This document shows, piece by piece, positions 1 to 6,130 of a stretch of DNA of 9,423 bases (position 1 is the stretch's first letter; each line of letters begins with the position of its first letter). Source of the stretch: Candidatus Omnitrophota bacterium (GTDB lineage: Bacteria > Verrucomicrobiota > Verrucomicrobiia > Limisphaerales > UBA1319). The translations under genes were made by a program, and so were the position numbers. The DNA lies in contig JAMCZD010000513.1 in the NCBI GenBank assembly GCA_023473405.1, positions 1 to 9,423 of the forward strand, read 5' to 3'. Under the pieces are notes generated by a model, which did no database searches, had not been told where the DNA came from, and worked only from the letters and a program-made list of their open reading frames with translations.

Positions 1-172
1 CCCGGTTCAAGTCCAGGGATACACCATCGGTTTCCCAGTCTCCAAACGGGAAGGACGGTCCATTGGCGTAAATGATCGTGTCCTGGGCCTCTGCGGCGAG
101 CAAGCTGGCGGCCTGCACGGTAACGATCCGAATTGCGGTGATGAGTCTGAGTTTCCTAATTGCAGTCTTCAT
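1..172 (-). CDS. Secreted protein, N-terminal part only
   Basis: The reading frame opens with ATG at 172 and runs 57 codons without a stop to the window edge, so the C-terminus is missing. The N-terminus looks like a Sec signal peptide: a basic start (MKTAIRKLR), a moderately hydrophobic stretch, and an Ala-x-Ala site (AEA before QDTIIY, about residue 27). The mature start, with IIYANGPSFPFGDW and then a Leu/Asp/Asn pattern, resembles extracellular beta-sandwich proteins common in Verrucomicrobiota, but too little is present to name a family. It lies 65 bases downstream of the unidentified 181-residue gene on the same strand, so it may be the last gene of the sigma-factor operon and a candidate exported target. 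The ribosome-binding site is weak (AGAAG). The signal peptide is fairly clear; the function is unknown. Confidence 0.6.
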   Translation of the reverse strand, partial: MKTAIRKLRLITAIRIVTVQAASLLAAEAQDTIIYANGPSFPFGDWETDGVSLDLNR

Positions 173-237
173 GCTTCTGATTCTTCGGTCTTGATTGTTG
201 GTGTGATCGAACAATGCCCGAACGGGCAAATGCATCA

Positions 238-783
238 TCAGGGCGGCTCCTGAGCTGGTAAATGCAACTGACCAATCGTTGCAGTAGTGCCATCAGGTGC
301 AGTATAAGTAACCGCCATATACGAAAAGCTGCCGCCGCGGGGAGAGGAAGTCGGTATGGTTACCACCGTTGCACCCATTCCGAGCGTCGTTCTTCCAATC
401 GCGTAATACTCCCCCCCGCTTAGTGTCCAAAAGCCCAGTGAACTGCCCACGGGCACGATGGACGAATCTACGGCCATCACCAGGTTGGTGCCCGAGACAA
501 AACCGGGGATGGGGTTGCTCGATGCTGGGGCCATGTCGGGAAGTTCTGTGGCATAAGCCGGTTGCAAAGGCGCGGGACCAGGCGCAGTCGCAACGCTGTT
601 GTCCCCCGGGCGCAGATCGACAAAATCAACCCCGTCAATGTTGGTTGGCCAGGTGGCTGGAGCCACGACCTGCACTTGCTGGCCGCCGATGGATTCCACG
701 GTCTCGGCCGGACCAGAAGGTGGCGTCCAACCGAGCTCGCGTGCCATGCCCAAAAACAAAGCCCGTTGCAGATTCGTGGACAC
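238..783 (-). CDS. Unidentified protein downstream of an ECF sigma factor
   Basis: This 181-residue frame begins at GTG 783 and ends with TGA at 238-240. I do not recognise the family. The N-terminal third contains an alpha-helical-looking stretch (LQRALFLGMARELGW). The middle is rich in Pro and Ala and looks disordered. The C-terminal half (about residues 95-175) is rich in Gly, Ser, Thr and Val with alternating beta-like segments (LVMAVDSS, LGFWTLSGGEYYAIG, ATVVTIP, FSYMAVTYTAPDG). No transmembrane segment or signal peptide is visible, so it is not a typical membrane-bound anti-sigma factor, although its position after the sigma gene is where one would sit. GTG 783 has no ribosome-binding site. 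An ATG at 809 falls in this frame only if one C is restored to the C6 run at 798-803, so the annotated start is probably artificial. It could also be a C-terminal extension of the sigma protein. Confidence 0.55.
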   Translation of the reverse strand: MSTNLQRALFLGMARELGWTPPSGPAETVESIGGQQVQVVAPATWPTNIDGVDFVDLRPGDNSVATAPGPAPLQPAYATELPDMAPASSNPIPGFVSGTNLVMAVDSSIVPVGSSLGFWTLSGGEYYAIGRTTLGMGATVVTIPTSSPRGGSFSYMAVTYTAPDGTTATIGQLHLPAQEPP

Positions 784-806
784 CGGGGCCGCCGGTTGGG
801 GGGAGC

Positions 807-1540
807 CATCAACGGTACGGCCTGGTAGTCTTTCAGGATATTGCGCAGCGCCAGCAGGCCGCGCCGAATGCGCGCCTTGACTGTCCCCAGCGGTTCGCCT
901 GTGGCGCGGGCAATGTCCTCATGGGTCCATCCGCGCAGGAAAGGCAATTGCAGCGCCCGGCCCTGGGCCTCCGTGAGTTGATTCAAAGTGCAGGCACAGG
1001 CCGCTGCCAGTTCATCGCGCTCCATCGGTTGAGTGCCGTTGATCTCCACTTCCAGGGACGCCACCTCCTGCTCATAAACGGCGTGATGGGCACTGCGACG
1101 CGCCCGGGCGCGCAACCGATCTACGGCCAGCCCCTGGCAATCATCACCATCCACGCCATCGGGGAAGACCGCTCCGAGTCGTACTCGTGCGCTCGCCGCC
1201 AGATTTGGACAAACGCGTCCTGCATGGCTTCCTGTGCTTCCATTTGGTTGGCCAGCACGCGAATGAGCAGCGAGTAAAGCACACCGCCACGGCGACCATA
1301 AAGCGCCGCCAGCGCGTGCGTGTCGCCTTCGGCAATGGCGGCCAGCAGGCGCGCGTCCTCCCGCGCCTCCGGCCTGCTGGCAGACTGGCGGTCCGCCTGG
1401 AACCGCACCCGCTGATCCTCAGCCCGTTCAATGCTGAATTGGTTCTGCACTTCCAGCAGTATATCCGCCAGCCCGGCGATTTTGGATGCAGAAATGTTCG
1501 CGTAACACTCGTCCGTAATTTTAGCCATTGTGAGCCGCAT
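807..1540 (-). CDS. ECF-type RNA polymerase sigma factor, frameshifted
   Basis: This sigma-70 family factor of the extracytoplasmic-function class would direct RNA polymerase to a small stress or envelope regulon. From ATG 1540, residues 62-137 match region 2 (DARLLAAIAEGD through AMQDAFVQIWRRAHEYD to AWMVMIARG). That frame then stops at 1121-1123. The rest of region 2 (LAVDRLRARAR) and all of region 4 (GWTHEDIARATGEPLGTVKARIRR) continue in the next frame; one extra base in the GGGG run at 1131-1134 would join them. Region 4 ends near 830. A second missing base in the C6 run at 798-803 would join the following gene. ATG 1540 was chosen because GGAAAGGA lies just upstream; a stronger AAAAGGAGG at 1576-1584 has no standard start codon in this frame. 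About 60 residues precede region 2, longer than usual. Family assignment is secure; whether the gene is intact is not. Confidence 0.85.
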
Positions 1541-1813
1541 TGGTCCTTTCCGATGCCTTGCGTCAATACTTGGGACCTCCTTTTGCGATCCAAATGTCGA
1601 ATGCGCACCCTTGTTTCGAGCCGTTTGCACCTGTCCGGAAACCGGCGTGCAGTTGGCGCGGCCTCGATTGAAGATGTGGTTATCAGCCCAACCGCCGCCG
1701 AAAACTTCAAATCCAAAATCAGCCGGTAAAGTGTATAATCCGGTTGAACTCGTCAAGCCGGGCCAGGAACGAATCCCTTTGAGGACAGGGGATTTCCTGT
1801 GCCGCGAGAAACA
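1541..1813. other. Region upstream of the sigma gene
   Basis: No convincing gene lies here. It holds the sigma-factor leader, including the purine-rich AAAAGGAGG at 1576-1584 (minus strand), which resembles a perfect ribosome-binding site but is followed at normal spacing only by ATT in the sigma frame. The left flank of the 95-base repeat enters from the right. On the minus strand, 1719-1904 is an open frame of 61 codons that directly follows, in phase, the TAA of the neighbouring M56-chimera gene. No promoter could be placed with confidence. Confidence 0.4.
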
Positions 1814-1908
1814 GTGGCGAAAAACGGCGGCAAAGCCATTCTATAACGCTATCGAGTTCCACAAGTAACTGAAGCACAACCACTTGCTCTGGACCGATCC
1901 CGATTTAA
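1814..1908. repeat. Diverged 95-base repeat, copy A
   Basis: This stretch is similar over about 95 bases, in the same orientation, to 6036-6130; the two align with only one short compensating gap. The best-kept part is the right end, plus-strand CACTTGCTCTGGACCGATCC. It contains one copy of the 17-base element (1887-1903). Read on the plus strand the two copies give related peptides, here AIEFHK-stop-LKHNHLLWTDPDL, and several differences are synonymous in that frame (GAG/GAA, CTC/CTA, GAT/GAC). That suggests a decayed protein-coding ancestor, but the minus strand is also open here. The right boundary TTTAA supplies the TAA stop codon of the minus-strand M56-chimera gene. Confidence 0.6.
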
Positions 1909-2678
1909 AAAATAATCACTCCGGTTAGTTCAAGGATGGTCGCGTCAACCCGAGTCGTATCCCGAGTGTAAGTGTGGTTGGAACCGTATCCCTCCACGAA
2001 ATCAACCGCGTCACCGGCCGTGACGGTTATATTCGTGCAGAAGGAGACGCGGCTGGGCTTGCCGAAACCTTCCACGTCGCCCGCGAAAAGCCGACTGCCG
2101 TTGTGATAAACTGAGGCATCGGTCGTCGTGCCATCAAGGTCGTTCCCTTCGAACGCCGCGATGATTTCAATGGATCCGGACCGGGGAGCTTTCCAGCGGA
2201 TGACATTGCGCTGGCCGATGGGACTCGGATGGGCGGTAAGCCGGCGCGGTTCCAGGGGGCGGTTGCCGACCTCCACTTGATCGGTAGTGGGATTGAATGA
2301 TAGGTGGGGTGCGCGGGATTCCGGGGTAAAGAAGTCGGGCGGAAAATCACCCGTCCACTCAATCAATCCAAATAGTGTATCACTCTTGGTGTATAGGTTA
2401 AATTCGAGTTTGGTGCGCGGCATCCAGCCGTAGGACCATGCCCCATTCGGATTGTTGATGGCGGAGAAATCGGCAGCGGCGAATGTAATGGTCGGGGCCA
2501 CCGGAACGAGGAGCCGGGCCAAAACCAGGAACCACAACGAATAGCGCCACCGCGCCAACAACCGGTAGCCCAGGAACCGCTGAACCCCCAACACCAGCAC
2601 CACCAGCACAACCACTTGACCGGAAGACCGCCACACCCACTCGAGCACGGGGCTTAAAAACGCGTTGGTCGCTTGCAC
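1905..2678 (-). CDS. M56/BlaR1-like membrane stub fused to a beta-sandwich domain
   Basis: Residues 1-62 match the start of BlaR1/MecR1-type M56 peptidases: two hydrophobic segments (about 20-36 and 47-66) around the typical LLARWRYSLWFLVLARLLVPV. BlaR1 proteins normally continue with further membrane helices, a cytoplasmic HExxH zinc peptidase that inactivates BlaI, and often a sensor domain. None of that is present. From about residue 67 the sequence switches to AAADFSAINNPNGAWSYGW and a region of about 190 residues rich in beta-like segments, resembling a beta-sandwich domain of exported planctomycete and verrucomicrobial proteins. The start is GTG 2678, with GAGGAAGG about 7 bases upstream and 3 bases after the BlaI-like stop, so the two genes are co-translated. 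It may be a signalling protein that works without proteolysis, or a chimera made by recombination. The TAA stop lies at the edge of repeat copy A. Confidence 0.75.
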   Translation of the reverse strand: MQATNAFLSPVLEWVWRSSGQVVVLVVLVLGVQRFLGYRLLARWRYSLWFLVLARLLVPVAPTITFAAADFSAINNPNGAWSYGWMPRTKLEFNLYTKSDTLFGLIEWTGDFPPDFFTPESRAPHLSFNPTTDQVEVGNRPLEPRRLTAHPSPIGQRNVIRWKAPRSGSIEIIAAFEGNDLDGTTTDASVYHNGSRLFAGDVEGFGKPSRVSFCTNITVTAGDAVDFVEGYGSNHTYTRDTTRVDATILELTGVIIF

Positions 2679-2681
2679 GAG

Positions 2682-3053
2682 TCAGCCTTCCTCATCGAGT
2701 ATTCGTTTCAGTTCATCTATCTGCCGGCGGGTCAGCTTCTTATGTTCAACCAGATGCGCCACCATCGGGTTCAGGTGGCCGTCAAATACCCGGTCCAGAA
2801 ACGATTCGGTGGCCGCCAAGACGCACTCGGACTCCTGCACCCTGGGCTTGAACTGAAAGGCCCGGCCTCGCTTTACGCGCTTCAGCGCTCCTTTGGCGAA
2901 CAAGCGGTTGATGCGGGTTCGGACCGTGCGCGGGCTCCAATCGTTCTTCGGGGCTAGCCGCTCGGCCAATTCATTGGCCGTTTGGTGGGCGCGTTTCCAG
3001 AGGGCCTTGAGGATTTCCCATTCCGCTTCGGATATTCGAGGGTATTGGGCCAT
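2682..3053 (-). CDS. blaI: BlaI/MecI-family transcriptional repressor
   Basis: This 123-residue winged-helix repressor belongs to the BlaI/MecI/CopY family. The DNA-binding half is clear: ISEAEWEILKALW (8-19), TANELAERL (25-33) and the recognition region WSPRTVRTRINRLFAKGAL (39-57), followed by the wing KRVKRGRAFQFKP. The C-terminal dimerisation part contains FLDRVFDG (85-92) and a helical tail ending DELKRILDEEG. Length and motif order are normal for the family. Such proteins bind as dimers to TACA-N2-TGTA-type operators and usually repress their own operon; relief normally comes from cleavage triggered by a BlaR1 peptidase. ATG 3053 was preferred over upstream starts because the family begins a few residues before ISEAEW. 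The gene is first in a two-gene operon with the M56 chimera, and a matching operator lies just upstream. The symbol denotes the family only; no beta-lactamase gene is present. Confidence 0.9.
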   Translation of the reverse strand: MAQYPRISEAEWEILKALWKRAHQTANELAERLAPKNDWSPRTVRTRINRLFAKGALKRVKRGRAFQFKPRVQESECVLAATESFLDRVFDGHLNPMVAHLVEHKKLTRRQIDELKRILDEEG

Positions 3054-3072
3054 ACAATTCACGTTTGAAGTA

Positions 3073-3101
3073 AGACTACAGGTGTGATAGTTACGGGTCA
3101 A
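3073..3101 (-). promoter_or_regulatory. Candidate sigma-70-type promoter of the BlaI operon
   Basis: On the minus strand, TTGACC (3101-3096) is followed after 17 bases by TAGTCT (3078-3073), about 20 bases before the repressor ATG. The -35 box is good and the -10 box is poor. The spacer contains the BlaI-like dyad, which fits autorepression. Confidence 0.45.
3075..3091. promoter_or_regulatory. Candidate BlaI-family operator
   Basis: The plus-strand sequence ACTACAGGTGTGATAGT contains TACA-GG-TGTG, one mismatch from the TACA-N2-TGTA core bound by BlaI/MecI repressors, and ACTA/TAGT mirror at its ends. It overlaps the -10 box and spacer of the promoter reading into the repressor gene, where an autorepressor would act. 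The operator class is known for the family; its use here is inferred. Confidence 0.45.
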
Positions 3102-3161
3102 GACAAAAATGCAAAACTTGTCGAGTCTTCATTTCTGTTCATCTTCTTTTGACCGATGTGA

Positions 3162-3190
3162 TTGACTATAGTTTAGTTGCGCACTAAGAT
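3162..3190 (+). promoter_or_regulatory. Candidate promoter reading toward the RCC1/GH127 genes
   Basis: TTGACT (3162-3167) is followed after 17 bases by TAAGAT (3185-3190), giving a fair sigma-70-like promoter on the plus strand, with a leader of about 90 bases before ATG 3288. The 8-base palindrome ACTATAGT (3165-3172) and the ACTA-N5-TAGT pattern at 3165-3177 overlap the -35 box and loosely echo the ACTA/TAGT ends of the neighbouring BlaI-like site. A 21-codon frame starting at ATG 3197 lies in the leader, without support as a gene. Confidence 0.35.
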
Positions 3191-3287
3191 TTTACCATGA
3201 AAGCCGATGTGAAACCGCCTTGTAGTCCTCGCGATGTGGCTTTGTTCCAACCAAATCCTTAAAGTTGTGCGTGATTAGGTACGCGGA

Positions 3288-3683
3288 ATGAAGCGGCAGG
3301 AATTCACTCGGCCCTCAATTCTCGCCTTTGCTGGGGCCATTTCCTTATGGCTTATCTCAAAGGCCTTGGAGCAGCACAAGGGACATTTTCTTCATGGTAT
3401 CAAAATAGAATGCAATGTTCGCCAGGCCGTGGTGGTTAAACTAGATGGAACCATATGGAGTTGGCCCGGGCGAATGCCTTTAGCAGAATTCGATGCAGAG
3501 CCGGCCAAATTGGACCGAGCGACCAACTGGGCTACTATTTCCGCGGGGGATAATTACCTCGTTGGCATCAAAAAGGACGGGAGCCTTTGGGCATGGGGCT
3601 ATAATGCCTACGTGGTATGTTCCGCTGTTATCCCTCCAAAAGAATCGCTGCCACACCGGCTCAAATCCTCGCCAACTTTATGA
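3288..3683 (+). CDS. Truncated RCC1-repeat protein
   Basis: This 131-residue frame has a hydrophobic segment near the start (SILAFAGAISLWLIS, about 10-24) that could be a signal anchor. It is followed by two stretches typical of RCC1/alpha-tubulin-suppressor repeats: RQAVVVKLDGTIWSWPG, and ISAGDNYLVGIKKDGSLWAWGYNAY (about 84-108). RCC1 domains form seven-bladed propellers of about 350 residues, so only one to two blades are present. After GYNAY the usual GQLGxG continuation is replaced by unrelated residues until TGA at 3681-3683. The gene is probably a truncated relic, possibly cut when the downstream gene arrived. Its stop overlaps an upstream ATG of the next gene (ATGA at 3680-3683), which could also mean translational coupling. 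The RCC1 assignment is fairly good; whether the protein works is doubtful. Confidence 0.6.
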   Translation: MKRQEFTRPSILAFAGAISLWLISKALEQHKGHFLHGIKIECNVRQAVVVKLDGTIWSWPGRMPLAEFDAEPAKLDRATNWATISAGDNYLVGIKKDGSLWAWGYNAYVVCSAVIPPKESLPHRLKSSPTL

Positions 3684-3709
3684 AGAATACCGACGTTAAT
3701 TCAACGATG

Positions 3710-5683
3710 ATGAATCGACGCGTCTTTCTGCAAGCGAGCGCGGCGGGCGTGGCAGCCGCCTCTGTGGCCGGCATAAGGCTGTTCGCCGAGGGGCAAACGG
3801 ACGATTGGGTGAGCCGATCGCTGGACGGCAAGACTTACGAGGCGACCGTGCCGGACACCTTGGAGCTTGCCGATCGCGCCCGCTTGGCGCTCAATGGCCT
3901 CGGGGGCAACATCGATCCCGAACTAATGACGATGTACGGTCAGATATTCTTCTGTGCTCGCCGTCCGTATCTGTCGCATTGGGGGTCGGCCGAAACGTTG
4001 TGCGACCCGAAATTTGCCGAATCGTTTCCACTTATGCGTCTCATGTCGGGCAGCGATCAGTATGCCGATCTGGAGCGCTCTTTCCGCAAATCCATCCTCA
4101 GTCGTGTGGATGATGGACTCTACTGGGACCGTGTGAATCCGCGCCGGCCGTGGCGGAATTCGTACTCGGCATGGCTTTACGGTAAAGGGCGTGACGAAGA
4201 TTTCTCTACCTTGGTCGGCACCGGGCGACTGCTACGGGCGCTCCTTGTCTGGCGCGAATTGGATGGAGACAAAGACTACGACCGAATGCTCGACGAGCTG
4301 TGCGGCGGTCTGAGGCGGGTTCTTGTGGTCGAGGATAATTATGGCTACTATCCCGTAAATGGCGGCTGGGCCGAATCTTGCGCCTATCCGAGGTCCGGTT
4401 GGCTCAACAAGGACGAGGCGAAGATCGAGACGGACGGTGGCGAAGGCTCCGTGGTCGGAATGCATGGCCACCAGCTTTATGGCGCTGCTCACTGGTACGA
4501 ACAGAGCGGCAGTAAGGTGGCGCTCGAGCTTGCCACGAAACTGGCCAATTATTGCATGCTGCCACGATTCTGGGGAGGAGTGGCCGATCCAAACGGCGAT
4601 CGCAAGGGATTGCCCGGTCACATCGCTCCACAGCAGCCCGATCCCCTGTTCACTGCGGGCTCGGAACTGGGCCACTGGTACACGCATTTCCACTGCCGGG
4701 CCATCGCCCTGCGCGGCCTGCTGGCTTACGGAGGAGCCACCGACAATGCCCGCGCCATCGAATTCGTGCGCCGGGCTTACGAATTTACGTTGACTCAGGG
4801 GATTGCCCGAATGGGCTGGGTCAACTGCTATCCGGGCGCGATGAATCTCATGGAGGGTTGTGCGCTAGGAGATCTTGTAGGTTTGGCCGTGCGGCTTTCA
4901 GATTTGGGAGCAGGCGACTATTGGGACGATGTGGACGCGGTCGTCCGAAACCATCTGGTTGAACAACAATTCACGCGGGCAGATTTGCTTGAAACGGTGG
5001 TGGAGCGGTTCAAAGATGCACCGGATACGACCTCCAAAAAGGCGCCGGGCGAAGTGTGCTTCGACAATGTCATTAAGCGCAGCATCGGGTCGTTTGCCGG
5101 GTTATCCCTGGCGAACATGATTCCCAATCCGATAGGACTTCAGTGTTGCACGGGAAACGCTACCCAGGGACTTTATTACGCTTGGGAAGGCACGCTCCGC
5201 GAAACCGTCGACCGGGCTGTCGTCAATCTGTTCCTGAACCGGGCCGGCCGTCTTGTGGATGTGGAGAGTTGCCTGCCTTACGAGGGAAAGGTTGTGCTTC
5301 GCAACAAGCAAGCGCGCAGCATCGCCGTTCGCATCCCTTCCTGGGTGGACAAACGAGAGTTGGGATTCGGCTCTGTCAAATTGTCCACCGAGCCGTACTG
5401 GATCGGGCGATATTTGATGTTCGACGGTCCGCAGGCCGGGGCGGCAATTACCCTCACGTTTCCGGTGAGGACACAGAAGTCAACCTACACCATTAACGAG
5501 GGAGCCCCGCAACAGATGCAGTATAGCTGCGAGTTCCGCGGCAGCACCGTTATTGAAATCAAACCGCAAGACGAAGCGCCTTCCGGCATTCCGCTGTATC
5601 AGCGGTCCAAGATGCGAGCGTCAACGACGCCGTTCCATAAGGTGCGTCGCTTCGTGGCGGAAAAGACGGTGCGCGGCTGGTGA
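3710..5683 (+). CDS. GH127/DUF1680-like glycoside hydrolase, Tat-exported
   Basis: The 657-residue product starts MNRRVFLQASAAGVAAASVAG, a twin-arginine signal ending near an Ala-rich cleavage region, so it is expected to be exported folded. The body resembles the alpha/alpha-barrel beta-L-arabinofuranosidase family (GH127, formerly DUF1680). Helical repeats include GTGRLLRALLVWREL, GHQLYGAAHWYEQSG and CRAIALRGLLAYGG. The zinc and nucleophile signature is kept: Glu-Gly-Cys (E382, C384; codons at 4853 and 4859) and a Cys-Cys pair (C479, C480; codons at 5144 and 5147) in LQCCTGNATQGLYYAW. In characterised GH127 enzymes E-x-C and CC bind zinc and the first Cys of the pair is the nucleophile. A beta-rich C-terminal part follows. 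Starts at 3617, 3680 and 3707 are also in frame; 3710 was chosen because it gives the cleanest Tat signal. The exact substrate cannot be read from sequence. Confidence 0.8.
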   Translation: MNRRVFLQASAAGVAAASVAGIRLFAEGQTDDWVSRSLDGKTYEATVPDTLELADRARLALNGLGGNIDPELMTMYGQIFFCARRPYLSHWGSAETLCDPKFAESFPLMRLMSGSDQYADLERSFRKSILSRVDDGLYWDRVNPRRPWRNSYSAWLYGKGRDEDFSTLVGTGRLLRALLVWRELDGDKDYDRMLDELCGGLRRVLVVEDNYGYYPVNGGWAESCAYPRSGWLNKDEAKIETDGGEGSVVGMHGHQLYGAAHWYEQSGSKVALELATKLANYCMLPRFWGGVADPNGDRKGLPGHIAPQQPDPLFTAGSELGHWYTHFHCRAIALRGLLAYGGATDNARAIEFVRRAYEFTLTQGIARMGWVNCYPGAMNLMEGCALGDLVGLAVRLSDLGAGDYWDDVDAVVRNHLVEQQFTRADLLETVVERFKDAPDTTSKKAPGEVCFDNVIKRSIGSFAGLSLANMIPNPIGLQCCTGNATQGLYYAWEGTLRETVDRAVVNLFLNRAGRLVDVESCLPYEGKVVLRNKQARSIAVRIPSWVDKRELGFGSVKLSTEPYWIGRYLMFDGPQAGAAITLTFPVRTQKSTYTINEGAPQQMQYSCEFRGSTVIEIKPQDEAPSGIPLYQRSKMRASTTPFHKVRRFVAEKTVRGW

Positions 5684-6035
5684 GCCGTCCGTGCCAAGCC
5701 AAATCAATACCGTGAAAGGACGCTTTGACCAAGGATTCGGCGGAAGAGACGGATGAGGTTTCCATTCCGTCCAGCCCGTTAAGGCGGCAATGGAGGTAAT
5801 TCGAACTCTAGCGAGGCAGGGGTTCAGGCCCAGTCTCGGATTGCGCCAATGAATTCCTTGCCATTTCACCAGCGCCCTCAAATCCCAAATCCCAAATCCC
5901 AATTCCTAAATCCCAAATTCGATAGCGAGACACGCTGGCTTGCTGATTATTGACGACTCGCAAAAGCAGCGTGTAGACCGTGCGGTTTGGTTTACTGGAG
6001 GTGGCTGTCGATGAACTCCCAATGGGCGAAAAGCG
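5684..6035. other. Intergenic region between convergent genes
   Basis: No convincing gene is visible. The stretch holds a weak hairpin after the GH127-like gene (GACGGA 5748-5753 pairing with TCCGTC 5766-5771, no T-tract), the AAATCCC tandem repeat at 5880-5920, and the left flank of repeat copy B. No strong terminator was found for either converging gene. Confidence 0.4.
5880..5920. repeat. AAATCCC heptamer tandem repeat
   Basis: Three perfect AAATCCC units (5880-5900) are followed by a degenerate AATTCCT, one more perfect unit and a partial AAATTC, about six units in 41 bases. The minus strand reads GGGATTT. It lies in the gap between convergent genes. Such heptamers are usually slippage-prone intergenic repeats, and no function can be assigned. 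Confidence 0.8.
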
Positions 6036-6130
6036 GTGGCAAAAAAGATCCGCAATAGCCATTTGTATCGTTATCGAACTAACCAAGTTATTGACCTATA
6101 ACCACTTGCTATGGTCCGACCCCGATTTAA
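6036..6130. repeat. Diverged 95-base repeat, copy B
   Basis: Partner of the repeat at 1814-1908, in the same orientation, with the strongest match over plus-strand ACCACTTGCTATGGTCCGAC and onward to CCCGATTTAA. It contains the 17-base element at 6109-6125. On the plus strand it sits in an open frame starting at GTG 5980 and ending with TAA at 6163-6165 (61 residues), containing EKRWQKRSAI, then VIELTKLLTYNHLLWSDPDL. In copy A a stop interrupts the same frame. The minus-strand propeller gene runs through this repeat and ends inside it at 6071. Confidence 0.6.

Noticed and set aside
369..1277. Plus-strand open frame of 302 codons opposite the sigma factor
   Set aside because: The opposite strand encodes recognisable sigma regions 2 and 4; this product has no motif and a shadow-like composition.
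1571..1716. Alternative sigma start using AAAAGGAGG at 1576-1584
   Set aside because: Only ATT lies at proper spacing in the sigma frame; a TTG there is in another frame whose product has no sigma motif. ATG 1540 is the simpler choice.
3197..3262. 21-codon leader peptide before the RCC1 fragment
   Set aside because: The ATG lies almost at the predicted transcription start, with no room for a ribosome-binding site, and the sequence shows no attenuator-like residue run or hairpin.
4232..4693. Minus-strand frame of 153 codons inside the GH127-like gene
   Set aside because: It is fully covered by a well-supported gene on the plus strand and has no recognisable features or ribosome-binding site.
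5748..5771. Hairpin after the GH127-like gene as a rho-independent terminator
   Set aside because: The stem is only 6 base pairs with a 12-base loop, and no T-tract follows.
5880..5920. CRISPR-like or telomere-like array
   Set aside because: Units are 7 bases with no spacers, so it is a simple tandem repeat; a GGGATTT strand alone does not indicate a telomere.
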